Positions 44,225 to 53,642 of a stretch of 64,000 nucleotides of DNA are shown one piece after another. Made by a program: the position numbers and the translations under genes. The stretch covers positions 372,001 through 436,000 of the forward strand of contig NZ_LOKW01000025.1 of assembly GCF_002211305.1 (NCBI RefSeq), written 5' to 3'. Position 1 is the stretch's first letter, and each line of letters starts with the position of its first letter. This DNA comes from Rhizobium sp. R634 (GTDB taxonomy: Bacteria > Pseudomonadota > Alphaproteobacteria > Rhizobiales > Rhizobiaceae). The notes under the pieces are model-generated. The model did not search any database. It saw nothing but the letters and a program-made list of their open reading frames with translations, and was not told the DNA's origin.

Positions 44225-44521
44225 TTACGCAGCAGCGGCTTCGGCGGTCTTCTTGACGATTTGACGGCGCAGCAGGCGCGCGCGCATCGACAGTTCGTTT
44301 TCGCTTGCCTTGATCAGGAAGGCATCGAGGCCGCCGCGGTGCTCGACGGAACGAAGAGCAGCAGCCGAAACGCGAAGACGATAACGCTGGTTGAGAGCGT
44401 CGGAAATCAGCGTCACCTGGCACAGGTTCGGCAGGAACCGGCGCTTGGTCTTGTTGTTGGCATGGCTGACATTGTTACCAGTCAGGACGGCCTTGCCGGT
44501 CAATTCGCACACGCGGGACAT
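44225..44521 (-). CDS. rpmB: 50S ribosomal protein L28
   Basis: A 98-residue ribosomal protein of the large subunit with the typical start [21 protein letters not shown], then TKRRFLPNL and the basic C-terminal tail found in alphaproteobacteria. The start at 44521 has an AGGTG ribosome site about 6 nt upstream. It is a single gene, divergent from the DUF3108 gene, with its own terminator. Confidence 0.96.
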   Translation of the reverse strand: MSRVCELTGKAVLTGNNVSHANNKTKRRFLPNLCQVTLISDALNQRYRLRVSAAALRSVEHRGGLDAFLIKASENELSMRARLLRRQIVKKTAEAAAA

Positions 44522-44762
44522 GGAACACCTATTCTTGTTTTTCTCGGGCCATCGGACTGCCATCCCCGGCAAAACCGGGCTCGCAATCCAACAGGCATGA
44601 TTGGAAAGTTGCGGTTCTATAGTCAGAGAGCCTGCTCGCGTCAAGCCAAACCTTGGCCTTTCCCGCAATTCTGTCAAAAAGCTGCTGTTTTCTTCCCCTC
44701 CGGGCAGGAGTATAGAGCGTGTCGGCAAGGGCTGCCGCGCGCGGTTGGACAAGGCTACACAC

Positions 44763-45542
44763 ATGGCTCATTCGGGCAGACGCATTTTCATTTCCGCCAT
44801 TGCCGCGCTCCTTGCCATACCGGCATCGGCCGCCGAGATCCAGCACCGGACGGTCTACCGGGTGACGCTTGCCGGCCTGCCGATCGCGCGCGCCGCGTTC
44901 CTGACGCAGATCGAGGACGATCGCAGCTACAAGATCGCCGGCGACATCAAATCCTCAGGCCTTGCCGATCTCGTCACGACCATCTCGGCAAAGACCAGCG
45001 TTACCGGCGTCGTCCGTAACGACCGGCTGCAGGCGCTGAAATATTCGCTCTACTACAAGAAAGGCAAGAAAGCCCGCGTCTACGAGGTCAGCTACCGCAA
45101 CGGCGATATCATCTCGGCGACGACGACCCCACCGCCGAAGCGGCCGAAGAACTGGATCGACGTTACGCCGCGCGACATGCGCTCGGTGCTCGACCCGATC
45201 TCCGGCCTGGTCTTCACTGGGGATACCAAGGTCTGTTCGCAGACGCTGCCGATCTTCGACGGCGAGACGCGCATGGACCTGGTGCTCTCGCCGAAGGGCG
45301 ACGAGGATTTCTCGACCGACGGCTTCAAGGGCAAGGCGGTCGTCTGCGGTGTGCGCTTCGTGCCGCGTTCCGGCTACAAGAAGGGCCGCAAGGACATCGA
45401 CTATCTTAGCAAAAGCGACCGCATGGAGATCTGGTTTGCCAAGTCGGATGCGGCAAATGTATATGCTCCTGTCTATGTGCGCATTCCGACCGAATATGGA
45501 ATGGTGACGATTACCGCCGTCAAATATGGCAGCGTCGGCTGA
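44763..45542 (+). CDS. DUF3108 domain-containing secreted protein
   Basis: A 259-residue protein. The signal peptide covers about residues 1-23 (ending ASAAE), then a DUF3108 beta-sandwich (about 25-255) begins [19 protein letters not shown], with [23 protein letters not shown] and PISGLVFTG inside. It is periplasmic and of unknown function; related proteins are sometimes linked to the cell envelope. ATG 44763 is used; the frame is open further upstream but that part is not signal-like. The DMT exporter gene follows after 30 bp. Confidence 0.85.
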   Translation: MAHSGRRIFISAIAALLAIPASAAEIQHRTVYRVTLAGLPIARAAFLTQIEDDRSYKIAGDIKSSGLADLVTTISAKTSVTGVVRNDRLQALKYSLYYKKGKKARVYEVSYRNGDIISATTTPPPKRPKNWIDVTPRDMRSVLDPISGLVFTGDTKVCSQTLPIFDGETRMDLVLSPKGDEDFSTDGFKGKAVVCGVRFVPRSGYKKGRKDIDYLSKSDRMEIWFAKSDAANVYAPVYVRIPTEYGMVTITAVKYGSVG

Positions 45543-45572
45543 CGGAGCTTTCGCCTCCGTGGAGGAGGACAG

Positions 45573-46463
45573 GTGAAGCTTCGTGCGACGGCGGTCGGTT
45601 TTACCGCAATTCTGATGTGGTCGTTCCTGGCGCTGCTCACCGCGGCCTCGGGAAAGATGCCGCCGTTCCAGCTCTCGGCCATCTGCTTTGCGATCGGCAG
45701 TATTCCCGGCATTCTGGCGCTCATCCTCAATCCTTCACGGCTGGCGCTGCTGAAGCAGCCGGCCAAGGTCTGGGCGACGGGCATTGCGGGGCTCTTCGGT
45801 TATCATTTCCTCTATTTCACCGCGCTCAGAAACGCGCCGGCGGTTGAGGCAGGGCTGATCGCCTATCTCTGGCCGCTCTTGATCGTCGTCGGCTCGGCGC
45901 TGCTGCCGGGAGAGCGGCTGCGCTGGTACCACGTGGCGGGCGCGCTTGCCGGGCTTTGCGGCACCTTCCTCATCGTCGGCCGCAACGGCATCGATTTCGA
46001 CGGCGCCTATGCCCTTGGTTATGGCGCCGCCTTCCTCTGCGCCTTCACATGGTCCGGCTATTCGCTGCTGACGCGGCGTTTCGACGCCGTCTCCACCGAC
46101 GTCGTCACCGGTTTCTGCCTTGCGACATCAATCCTGTCCTTGTTCTGCCATCTCGGCCTCGAGGCGACCGTCTGGCCGGAAACGGGCTTCGAATGGATCG
46201 CCGTCATCGGGCTCGGGCTCCTGCCTGTCGGGGCTGCCTTCTATGCCTGGGATCACGGCGTCAAGAACGGCGATATTCAGATCCTCGGCGCTGCGAGCTA
46301 TGCCGCGCCGCTGCTTTCGACGCTGATCCTGACGCTGTTCGGATTTGCCGAACCGAGCTGGCGGATCGCGCTCGCCTGCCTGCTCGTCACGGGCGGGGCG
46401 GTGCTCGCCGCTCAAGAAATGTTCCGCCGCAAGGCCCAAGTGAAGCCGGTTGCGGCGCAGTAG
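45573..46463 (+). CDS. DMT family (EamA) membrane exporter
   Basis: A 296-residue inner-membrane protein with ten membrane segments in two EamA halves (about 5-135 and 150-285). WSFLALLTAASG, GYHFLYFTALRNAPAVEAGLIAYLWPLL-type text and GAASYAAPLLSTL are typical of the YddG/aromatic-amino-acid exporter branch; the substrate is not certain. Start GTG 45573 has a strong GGAGGAGGA ribosome site. It is convergent with the cupin gene with a 2-bp gap; a GC-rich stem (46470-46492) at the gene ends may terminate both. Confidence 0.88.
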   Translation: MKLRATAVGFTAILMWSFLALLTAASGKMPPFQLSAICFAIGSIPGILALILNPSRLALLKQPAKVWATGIAGLFGYHFLYFTALRNAPAVEAGLIAYLWPLLIVVGSALLPGERLRWYHVAGALAGLCGTFLIVGRNGIDFDGAYALGYGAAFLCAFTWSGYSLLTRRFDAVSTDVVTGFCLATSILSLFCHLGLEATVWPETGFEWIAVIGLGLLPVGAAFYAWDHGVKNGDIQILGAASYAAPLLSTLILTLFGFAEPSWRIALACLLVTGGAVLAAQEMFRRKAQVKPVAAQ

Positions 46464-46465
46464 CC

Positions 46466-46888
46466 TCAGCCGCCGGGTTTCCAGCCCGGCGGGGCCATCT
46501 CGAAGCTCGAAAATTCGAAGCCGGGCGAGACGGTGCAGCCGACCAGGGTGAAATCACCCAAGGTTTCGGCCGATTGCCACCAGTTGGCGGGAATGATCGC
46601 CTGCGGCCGCTCGCCGGCGGAAAGGCTGGTTCCGAGCATCAGGGTCTCGCTCGTCGTTCCGTCTTCCGAGCGGTGCAGCGCCAGCGGTGCGCCGGCATAA
46701 TAGTGCCAGACCTCGGCCGCGTCATGGACGCGGTGCCAGTGCGAGCGCTGTCCCGCCGTCAGCAGATAATAGATTGCCGTCGAATGGCCGCGCGCGCCTC
46801 CCGAGGTATCGCGGAAGGTCTGCACGTACCAGCCGCCTTCCGGATGCGGCTCCATGCCGAGCGTGCGGATGATCTCCTCAGGAGACAT
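46466..46888 (-). CDS. DUF985 cupin domain protein
   Basis: A 140-residue cupin. It has EEIIRTLGMEPHPEGGWYVQTFRD at the start (about residues 4-28), the barrel motif SHWHRVHDAAEVWHYYAG with metal-ligand His and Glu, and ANWWQSAE and GCTVSPGFEF at the end, matching the DUF985/YML079-like family. Function unknown; a small-molecule-binding or isomerase role is possible. ATG 46888 overlaps the gloB stop by one base (TGATG). Confidence 0.88.
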   Translation of the reverse strand: MSPEEIIRTLGMEPHPEGGWYVQTFRDTSGGARGHSTAIYYLLTAGQRSHWHRVHDAAEVWHYYAGAPLALHRSEDGTTSETLMLGTSLSAGERPQAIIPANWWQSAETLGDFTLVGCTVSPGFEFSSFEMAPPGWKPGG

Positions 46889-47658
46889 CAAAAATTGTCC
46901 TTGCGCTTGCGAATCTCGGCAAAGACTTCCTCGTTGGTCTTGCCTTCCATGATCAGGTTGCGGCGGATCGCCGGATCGGCGGCGCGCAGGAAGGGGTTGG
47001 TTTCCTTTTCCAGTCCGAGTGTTGTCGGAACGGTGAATTTGCCTTCCGCGCGCAAGGCTTCGATCTCGGCGGCGCGGGTCTTCAGACGCTCATTGTCGGG
47101 ATCGACCGTCAGCGCGAAGCGGGCATTGGAGAGCGTGTATTCATGGCCGAAATAGATCGCGGTCTCATCCGGCAGCACGGCGAGCTTCTGCAGCGAATGC
47201 CACATGTCGGCGGCGGGGCGTTCGAACAGGCGGCCGCAGCCGAGCGCAAACAGCGTGTCGGCGGCAAAGAGCAGCTTGTCGTCGGCGAAGTGATAGCAGA
47301 TGTGGCCGGCGGTGTGGCCGGGTGTCTCGATGACATTGACCGTATGGTCGCCGAAGAGAAACCTGTCGCCATCGGCCATCGTCCGGTCGAGGCCGGGAAT
47401 GGCGACCGCCTCGTTGATCGGGCCGATGATCTCGCAGCCGAATTGCTGCTTCAGCGCCAGATTGGCGGCCACGTGATCGGTGTGGTGATGGGTGGTAAAG
47501 ATATGGGTGATCTTCCAGCCGCGGCGCGTCGCCGCTTCCAGGATCGGCGCTTCCTCGGGAGCGTCGATCGCCGCGGTAAAGCCCGTCTCCACGTCGTGCA
47601 CGAGAACGCCGAAATTATCGGTACGGCAGAGAAAAACGTCTAATTCCAAAGGTTTCAT
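46888..47658 (-). CDS. gloB: Hydroxyacylglutathione hydrolase (glyoxalase II)
   Basis: A 256-residue metallo-beta-lactamase-fold enzyme that hydrolyses S-lactoylglutathione to D-lactate and glutathione. The metal motif [11 protein letters not shown] (about residues 53-62), the [11 protein letters not shown] segment, a later [12 protein letters not shown] with the bridging Asp, and [10 protein letters not shown] are all present. The length is exactly typical. ATG 47658 is chosen; upstream in-frame starts (47679, 47739) have no ribosome site. It is followed by the overlapping DUF985 cupin gene and is divergent from the methyltransferase gene. Confidence 0.94.
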   Translation of the reverse strand: MKPLELDVFLCRTDNFGVLVHDVETGFTAAIDAPEEAPILEAATRRGWKITHIFTTHHHTDHVAANLALKQQFGCEIIGPINEAVAIPGLDRTMADGDRFLFGDHTVNVIETPGHTAGHICYHFADDKLLFAADTLFALGCGRLFERPAADMWHSLQKLAVLPDETAIYFGHEYTLSNARFALTVDPDNERLKTRAAEIEALRAEGKFTVPTTLGLEKETNPFLRAADPAIRRNLIMEGKTNEEVFAEIRKRKDNF

Positions 47659-47747
47659 CTTCAAATAATCCTTTGTCATGCGAGTCTTGCGGGAATGTAG
47701 AGGGTCCGGCCTTGAAGTCCAACCGCCCGCTGATAACATTTATCGCA

Positions 47748-48488
47748 ATGCACGCCGATATCGTCGACCTACGTCAGTTCTACCATTCCGATCTCGGCCG
47801 TCTTGCCGAGCAATCGATCGCCATGGCGCTCTCCTCGCTCTGGGTGCGGCTGCCGCAGGAGCGTCTGGTCGGCCTCGGTTATGCCGTGCCGTTCCTCGAC
47901 CGGTTCCAGGCCGATACCGAGCGCACCTTCGCTTTCATGCCGGCCGGGCAGGGTGCGGTGAACTGGCCGATGGGCTCGCTGTCGTCGACGACGCTGATTT
48001 TCGATGAGGAGTTGCCGCTGCCGGATTCCTCGATCGACCGGGTGCTGATGGTGCATTCGCTGGAATTCGCCGAAAGCCCGCGCGAGACGCTGAAGGAGCT
48101 CTGGCGGGTGCTTGCGCCGGGCGGGCGGTTGGTCATCGTCGTGCCGAACCGGCGTGGGGTCTGGGCGCGCATGGAGCATACACCCTTCGGTTCGGGCCGG
48201 CCCTATTCGCGCGGCCAGCTGACGCATCTGCTGCGGGAGACGAATTTCACGCCTGGGGCGACGGCCGAGGCGCTATTCTTTCCGCCTTCCAAGCTCAGGA
48301 CGATCCTGCGGCTTCGCCGCGCCTTCGAGCGGATCGGCCGGACGCTGTGGCCGGCCTTTTCGGGTGTCATCATCGTCGAGGCGCAGAAGCGGCTCTATCA
48401 GGGGCTGCCGGTAGCGGCGCGCGCGTCTCGCCGCGTCTTCGTGCCCGTTCTCGCACCGCATGGTGTGCCGACGACGCGCAGCCGGTGA
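47748..48488 (+). CDS. SAM-dependent methyltransferase, class I
   Basis: A 246-residue protein of the Methyltransf_11 type. The usual N-terminal SAM-binding glycine motif is weak (VGLGYAVPFLD), but the acidic and post-II regions are clear: LPLPDSSIDRVLMVHSLEF, ETLKELWRVLAPGGRLVIVVPNRRG. The C-terminal part is basic. The substrate is unknown. The gene is divergent from gloB, and the ribosome site is poor. An open frame continues upstream to 47673, but the region overlaps the gloB start. Confidence 0.85.
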   Translation: MHADIVDLRQFYHSDLGRLAEQSIAMALSSLWVRLPQERLVGLGYAVPFLDRFQADTERTFAFMPAGQGAVNWPMGSLSSTTLIFDEELPLPDSSIDRVLMVHSLEFAESPRETLKELWRVLAPGGRLVIVVPNRRGVWARMEHTPFGSGRPYSRGQLTHLLRETNFTPGATAEALFFPPSKLRTILRLRRAFERIGRTLWPAFSGVIIVEAQKRLYQGLPVAARASRRVFVPVLAPHGVPTTRSR

Positions 48489-48568
48489 GCCCGCTCCCGG
48501 CTCTCGACAAGAACCACATTCCGCTTTAATGCCACTTGGTCATTTTCCGGAAAATCCAAGGTCGACCC

Positions 48569-49678
48569 ATGAGCGTTGAGATGAGCAAGCCCGTTCCGCG
48601 TCCCGGTATTCTCGATATCGCATCCTATGTGCCGGGCAAGGAACATGCGCCGGGTGTTGCCCGCGTCTACAAGCTCTCCTCCAACGAAACGCCGCTCGGC
48701 GCCAGCCCTAAAGCGATCGAGGCGGTCAAGGCGGCTGCCGAAAATCTCGGGCGTTATCCCGACGGGCAGGCAGTCGAACTGCGCGAGGCGATCGCGGCCG
48801 TGCATGGCCTCAATCCGGCAAACATCCTCTGCGGAAACGGCTCGGACGAACTGCTCGGTCTGCTCTGCCATGTCTATCTCGGCCCGGGCGATGAAGGCAT
48901 CATCACCGAGCACGGCTTCCTCGTCTACAAGATCCAGATCATGGGCACGGGTGCCACGCCCGTCGTCGTCAAGGAGAAGGACTATACCGTCGACGTCGAC
49001 GCGATCCTTGCCGCGGTGACGGAAAGGACGAAGATCCTCTTCATCGCCAATCCCGGCAATCCCACAGGCACCTACGTTCCCGTCAGCGAGATCCGCCGCC
49101 TGCAGGCCAGCCTGCCGAAACACGTCGTCCTCGTGCTCGATGCGGCTTACGCCGAATATGTGCGCCGCAACGATTACGAAGCCGGCATCGAGGTCGTGTC
49201 TTCCAATTCCAACGTGGTGATGACCCGCACCTTTTCGAAGGCCTACGGTCTTGCGGCGCTGCGCGTCGGCTGGATGTATGCGCCCGCGGAGATCGTCGAT
49301 GCCGTCAACCGTGTCCGCGCTCCGTTCAACTTGAACGCGGCGGCGATTGCCGCGGGTGCCGCGGCCATCCGCGATCAGGCTTTCGTCCAGCAGGCCGTCT
49401 CCTTCAACCAGATGTGGGTGGAGACGCTCACGGAGGCTCTCGAAGCGATCGGGCTGAAAGTGACGCCCTCCGTCGCCAATTTCGTCCTCATCCATTTCCC
49501 CGACATCGACGGCAAGCGCGCGGCCGATGCCGACGAACTGCTGACGAGCCGCGGTTACATCCTGCGCGCCGTGCGCAGCTACGGCTTTTCCAATGCGTTG
49601 CGCATGAGCATCGGTCCCGAAGAGGCCAATCGCGGCGTCATCGCAACGCTGCGCGAATTCATGGGACGTCAGGCATGA
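48569..49678 (+). CDS. hisC: Histidinol-phosphate aminotransferase
   Basis: A 369-residue class II PLP aminotransferase. Landmarks are [14 protein letters not shown] (about residues 32-45), [13 protein letters not shown], the [10 protein letters not shown] segment, DAAYAEY and the PLP lysine in [16 protein letters not shown]. It makes histidinol phosphate. HisC-type enzymes next to tyrC also act on phenylalanine/tyrosine precursors, which is plausible here because tyrC overlaps by four bases (ATGA). Start ATG 48569; ATG 48581 is an alternative. Confidence 0.93.
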   Translation: MSVEMSKPVPRPGILDIASYVPGKEHAPGVARVYKLSSNETPLGASPKAIEAVKAAAENLGRYPDGQAVELREAIAAVHGLNPANILCGNGSDELLGLLCHVYLGPGDEGIITEHGFLVYKIQIMGTGATPVVVKEKDYTVDVDAILAAVTERTKILFIANPGNPTGTYVPVSEIRRLQASLPKHVVLVLDAAYAEYVRRNDYEAGIEVVSSNSNVVMTRTFSKAYGLAALRVGWMYAPAEIVDAVNRVRAPFNLNAAAIAAGAAAIRDQAFVQQAVSFNQMWVETLTEALEAIGLKVTPSVANFVLIHFPDIDGKRAADADELLTSRGYILRAVRSYGFSNALRMSIGPEEANRGVIATLREFMGRQA

Positions 49679-50601
49679 GCGTGCTGTTCGACCGGATCGC
49701 GCTGATCGGCATCGGCCTGATCGGCTCTTCGCTCGCCCATGACATCCGGCGGCTCGGGCTTACGAAGGAGATCGTCGTCGCCACGCGCAGCGCCGATACG
49801 CTGAAGCGCGCGGAAGAGCTTGGCCTCGGCGATCGCTATACGACCTCCTCGGCAGAGGCGGTGCGGGATGCCGACCTCATCATCGTTTCGGTGCCCGTCG
49901 GCGCTTCGGAAAGTGTCGCGAAGGAAATCGCCGGGAGCCTGAAGCCGGGCGCGATCGTCACCGATGTCGGCTCCACCAAGGCTTCCGTCATCGCGCAGAT
50001 GCAGCCGCATATGCCTGACAATGTGCATTTCATCCCCGGCCATCCGCTGGCCGGCACGGAAAAGTCCGGTCCCGATGCCGGCTTCCCCGGCCTCTTCGAA
50101 GGCCGCTGGTGCATCTTCACGCCGGTCGCAGGCACCGACGAAATGGCGCTGAAGCGGTTGCGCGGCTTTTGGCAGGCGCTCGGCTCGAAGGTCGACGAGA
50201 TGGATGCGGAACACCATGATAAGGTGCTCGCGATCGTCTCGCACCTGCCGCATATCATCGCCTACAACATCGTCGGCACCGCCGACGATCTGGAGACGGT
50301 GACGGAATCGGAAGTCATCAAGTATTCGGCCTCCGGTTTTCGCGATTTCACTCGTCTCGCCGCCTCCGATCCGACCATGTGGCGCGACGTCTGCCTGCAC
50401 AATCGCGATGCGATCCTCGAAATGCTGGCGCGCTTCTCGGAAGATCTCGCCTATCTCCAGCGGGCGATCCGCTGGGGCGAGGGCGACAAGATTTTCGAAC
50501 TCTTCACCCGCACCCGCGCCATCCGCCGCTCGATCGTCCAGGCCGGCCAGGACGTCGACGCACCGGATTTCGGCCGCCCCCACCCGCTGGACAAGAAGTA
50601 G
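49675..50601 (+). CDS. tyrC: Prephenate/arogenate (cyclohexadienyl) dehydrogenase
   Basis: A 308-residue NAD-dependent dehydrogenase of the TyrA family. It has an N-terminal Rossmann GIGLIGSS (about residues 11-18), [10 protein letters not shown], the active-site stretch [18 protein letters not shown]-like segment (about 115-133, with the conserved His) and the helical dimer domain with [10 protein letters not shown]. It lacks a fused chorismate mutase. It makes 4-hydroxyphenylpyruvate or tyrosine. It is translationally coupled with hisC by an ATGA overlap, a common aromatic amino-acid pairing. Confidence 0.93.
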   Translation: MSVLFDRIALIGIGLIGSSLAHDIRRLGLTKEIVVATRSADTLKRAEELGLGDRYTTSSAEAVRDADLIIVSVPVGASESVAKEIAGSLKPGAIVTDVGSTKASVIAQMQPHMPDNVHFIPGHPLAGTEKSGPDAGFPGLFEGRWCIFTPVAGTDEMALKRLRGFWQALGSKVDEMDAEHHDKVLAIVSHLPHIIAYNIVGTADDLETVTESEVIKYSASGFRDFTRLAASDPTMWRDVCLHNRDAILEMLARFSEDLAYLQRAIRWGEGDKIFELFTRTRAIRRSIVQAGQDVDAPDFGRPHPLDKK

Positions 50602-50608
50602 CCGCGCG

Positions 50609-51028
50609 ATGGTGGAGGTGGCGAGCGCGAGCCAGGCGGATATCGATTGGCTGGTGCGCGAAGATGCCAATGCGGGCAAGGCATGGATATCGCGATGCGT
50701 GGCGCTCGGCGAATATCTCGTGGCCAGGGAGGCCGGCGAGATCGTCGGCTTCCTGCGCTTCTCCCGTTTCTGGGGCAGGGTTCCCTATATGGAAATGATC
50801 CGCATCCAGCCTGCCTATCGCCGGTTGGGTGTCGGCACGGCGCTGTTTCTTGCCTGGGAAGAGGCGATGCTGGCCGAGGGCGCCCGCATGCTGATGACGT
50901 CGAGCGAATGCGACGAGAGCCGGCCTCAGGACTGGCATCGCCGCAACGGATTTACCGAAACCGGCGCCATCGAGCTGCCCGGTCTGCAATCGGTGCCCGA
51001 GGTTTTCTTCATCAAGCACATCGGCTGA
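50609..51028 (+). CDS. GNAT family N-acetyltransferase
   Basis: A 139-residue GNAT-fold protein. Motif A is visible as MIRIQPAYRRLGVGTALFLAWE (R/Q-x-x-G-x-G/A, about residues 68-90) and motif B as RRNGFTETG near 115. It is a small acetyltransferase; the substrate is unknown. ATG 50609 follows the tyrC stop by 7 bp, so it is probably in the hisC-tyrC operon. It is convergent with the DUF2125 gene (12-bp gap). Confidence 0.85.
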   Translation: MVEVASASQADIDWLVREDANAGKAWISRCVALGEYLVAREAGEIVGFLRFSRFWGRVPYMEMIRIQPAYRRLGVGTALFLAWEEAMLAEGARMLMTSSECDESRPQDWHRRNGFTETGAIELPGLQSVPEVFFIKHIG

Positions 51029-51040
51029 AAGCGGAGCCTG

Positions 51041-52057
51041 TCAGATCGGCGGTATCCGGCCAAGCGGGATGAAGCCGCTGACGGTGGCGTTGCCATGATC
51101 GACGACGAGATCGACCGAGACCTTGTCCTTGCCGCCGGCAAGCGACTGCAGGAGCTTCGTCGCCGTGTTAACGGTCGATGCAATGTCGGGGAAGGCCTGT
51201 TTCAGGCTATCGCCCCAGGGCCCGAGCTGTTCGATCTCCAGCTTGAATTTTCCGGAGAGAAAACCCTGCTCATCAAAGGAGAAGGGGCCACTGAGCGTCA
51301 TCACCTTGCCGTCGCCGATATTGGCGACGATGCGGCGCAGCTCGCCGGCGGAGCCGTTGAGGCCGTTCGGATCGCTGCCGTCGATCAGCCCGGCCTTGCC
51401 GGCGACGGTGAGATCGATGCTGGCGGAGAATTTCGGGAAGATCTGCGGCCAGTCCTTGATCGCGGTGTTTGCATTCTCCACGGAGATCGCTCCGTCGAGA
51501 TCGGCTCCGTTCTGGCGCAGATGAATTTCGGTGCGGGCCGCATCGAAGTTGACGGTCTGGCCGGTGAACGAGGAAACCGCCGTCGCCTTCAGGCCCTCGA
51601 TGACCGTCGAGCTGCGGTCGATGCCTTTCAGCCTGGTTGCGAGGCTCGCCTGGAGGTTCGTCCATTGCGCCGAGATCGTCAGGCCGTTTGTCGTGCGGAT
51701 TTCGGCCGGCGAATCGAGTTCCCAGACGATATTGCCGGGCGCATAGACTTGGGCTGCCGAGCGCAGTGCGCCGAAGGTGGCAGAGACGCCGTTGACATTG
51801 TCGTCAACATCGACCTTGGAGCAGAACAAGCCGATGCGGAAGGGATAGCCGCGGAATTCGATATCGGCGCATTCGCCGCTGACGCCCGCCTGGTCGCGCG
51901 GCGCGATCGCTTGCAGCACCGTCGTCTTCAGCGCCGATGCCGCATAGAACCAGCCGCCGGTATAAATCGCGATCGCCAGGAGAATGGCGCCGCCCAGCAA
52001 CCAGAATTTCTTGCTACTGCCAGATTCGCCGCTGCCGGATCGGCTTGACGCTGCCAT
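51041..52057 (-). CDS. DUF2125 family membrane-anchored periplasmic protein
   Basis: A 338-residue protein with a short Ser/Gly-rich cytoplasmic start, one membrane segment (about residues 18-38) and a large beta-rich periplasmic domain. The domain shows the DUF2125 pattern: GECADIEFRGYPFRIGLFCSKV, with two cysteines that may form a disulfide, and WELDSPAEIRTTNG. Function unknown, typical of Rhizobiales. ATG 52057 is preceded by GGAGAAC at the right distance; the TTG four codons upstream is not needed. It is divergent from the ChaC-like gene. Confidence 0.88.
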   Translation of the reverse strand: MAASSRSGSGESGSSKKFWLLGGAILLAIAIYTGGWFYAASALKTTVLQAIAPRDQAGVSGECADIEFRGYPFRIGLFCSKVDVDDNVNGVSATFGALRSAAQVYAPGNIVWELDSPAEIRTTNGLTISAQWTNLQASLATRLKGIDRSSTVIEGLKATAVSSFTGQTVNFDAARTEIHLRQNGADLDGAISVENANTAIKDWPQIFPKFSASIDLTVAGKAGLIDGSDPNGLNGSAGELRRIVANIGDGKVMTLSGPFSFDEQGFLSGKFKLEIEQLGPWGDSLKQAFPDIASTVNTATKLLQSLAGGKDKVSVDLVVDHGNATVSGFIPLGRIPPI

Positions 52058-52106
52058 GATGTTCTCCAATGGTGAATCGCAAAGTGATTCCGGTCTGGCG
52101 TGCGAT

Positions 52107-52637
52107 ATGGACGAATTTTGGGTGTTTGGCTACGGCTCGCTGATGTGGAATCCGGGCTTCGAGTTCCTAGAACGGGCAGAAGCTCTGGTGCATGGTTACA
52201 GGCGTTCACTTTGTGTGCGCTCCTTCGTCCATCGCGGCACGCGCGACAATCCGGGCCTCGTTCTCGGCCTCGACAGGGGCGGCGCCTGCCGCGGCATGGC
52301 GTTCCGCATTGCGCCTGACAAATGGGACGAGGTGATCGATTATCTGCGCGCCCGCGAGCTCGTCACCAACGTCTATCTGGAACGCCGGGTGCGATTGCAG
52401 TTTGCCGGCGGCCGCAGGGTGGAGGCGGTGACCTACATCGCCGATCGCGGCCATGAGCAATATGCCGGTACGCTCGACGCGCTTGCGGCGGCGCGGGTGG
52501 TGAACGAGGCCAAGGGGCAATCCGGCCCGAACGATGCCTATGTCTTCAATACGCTCGCGCATCTGAAGCAGATGGGCATCCGGGACCATTGGCTGGAACA
52601 GGTCGTCGACGAAGTGGAGCGGCTGCGCGCCGCCTAA
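52107..52637 (+). CDS. ChaC-like gamma-glutamylcyclotransferase
   Basis: A 176-residue protein of the ChaC/GGCT fold. The substrate-loop motif FGYGSLMWNPGF (about residues 7-18), the Arg in GYRRSLCVRS and TYIADRGHEQYAG are seen. These enzymes degrade glutathione to 5-oxoproline and Cys-Gly. The catalytic Glu is probably the one near VTNVYLERRV. ATG 52107 is used. Its TAA stop is the first triplet of repeat copy C. Confidence 0.9.
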   Translation: MDEFWVFGYGSLMWNPGFEFLERAEALVHGYRRSLCVRSFVHRGTRDNPGLVLGLDRGGACRGMAFRIAPDKWDEVIDYLRARELVTNVYLERRVRLQFAGGRRVEAVTYIADRGHEQYAGTLDALAAARVVNEAKGQSGPNDAYVFNTLAHLKQMGIRDHWLEQVVDEVERLRAA

Positions 52638-52740
52638 AGCACGTCGCGATCTTTCAGATTCGCTTCCCGCGCTTTAGGTCTTTATTTTCTCGCATGTCGT
52701 TATCGCAAAACCGCAGCACACTTTTGCGCAACATGCTTTA
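52635..52740 (+). repeat. Two-palindrome intergenic repeat, copy C (RIME-like)
   Basis: The third copy, closest in sequence to copy B: TAAAGC...GCGATCT/AGATTCGC...GCGCTTTA, then GCATGTCG ... ACATGC enclosing CGCAAAA ... TTTTGCG. It starts at the stop of the ChaC-like gene and ends 1 bp before the stop of the convergent plsC gene, so it fills the whole gap. Confidence 0.87.
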
Positions 52741-52741
52741 A

Positions 52742-53539
52742 TCACGCCATGGCAGCGTTCAGCTTGCGCAGTTCGGCCAGCCTTTTGACTGCCGTCGGCG
52801 GCAAGGGCAGGTGCGGGTTGCGTTCGACGGTATCGATGAGAAGCTCGTCGCTCGCTCGTTCCGTGACTTCGATCAGGTGTGCGAAAAAGGCGTCCGGATC
52901 CATGCCCGGCATGATCGGCGGCAGGATCCTCACCTTGAAATGGCCGGGATAACGGCGGATGCTCCGCCGCGGCCAGAAGAGGCCGGGATGCATGGCGATC
53001 GGCACCACGGGGATGCCAAGGTCGCGGTACATGCGGGCGATGCCGTATTTATAGACCGGCTCCGCGCCCGGCGGACGACGGGTGCCCTCGGGATAGATGA
53101 TGAGCTGGCGGCCGGTGGCAAGCTCTTCCTTCGTGCGTTTCAGCACTTCCACCATCACCTTGCCGCGGGCGCCGCGATCGACCGGGATCATGCGCTGCTT
53201 CTTGGCATACCAGCCGAAGAGCGGAATCCACATCAGCTCGCGCTTCAGGATGTAGACCGGGTCCTTGAGCCGGGGCAGCAGCGCATAAGTATCCCAGAAG
53301 GATTGATGCTTCGGCGCCAGGATGTAGCTGCCGTCTGGCAGGTTCTCCAAGCCCTCGATCTCGAAGGTCGTGCCGACGATCACGCGCATCAGCCAGTGAT
53401 TGGAGCGCGCCCAGTTTTTCGGGATTTCATAGGCGGTCAGACGCGGCACCACGAAATAATAGGGCGAGAGCACGATCATCCGGATGATGAGGTTGGCATA
53501 GAAGATCGTGTTGAAGAGGATGGAACGCAGGGCGATCAT
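52742..53539 (-). CDS. plsC: 1-acyl-sn-glycerol-3-phosphate acyltransferase
   Basis: A 265-residue membrane-associated acyltransferase that makes phosphatidic acid. The HX4D catalytic motif is in KHQSFWDTYAL (about residues 76-86), the second motif in a RGARGKV segment, and the third in YPEGTRRPPG (about 150). An N-terminal hydrophobic helix (about 5-30) anchors it. ATG 53539 is preferred; the in-frame ATG at 53557 is also possible. It ends within 1 bp of repeat copy C. Confidence 0.93.
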   Translation of the reverse strand: MIALRSILFNTIFYANLIIRMIVLSPYYFVVPRLTAYEIPKNWARSNHWLMRVIVGTTFEIEGLENLPDGSYILAPKHQSFWDTYALLPRLKDPVYILKRELMWIPLFGWYAKKQRMIPVDRGARGKVMVEVLKRTKEELATGRQLIIYPEGTRRPPGAEPVYKYGIARMYRDLGIPVVPIAMHPGLFWPRRSIRRYPGHFKVRILPPIMPGMDPDAFFAHLIEVTERASDELLIDTVERNPHLPLPPTAVKRLAELRKLNAAMA

Positions 53540-53642
53540 GAAATTTTCCCGAGGCATGCTCACGCGACCGGCCTACACGATATTGCCCATCATAAAAAGC
53601 GTTTGATGATGCCCCAGAACAGGATTCATTTTAGGTCAGGCC

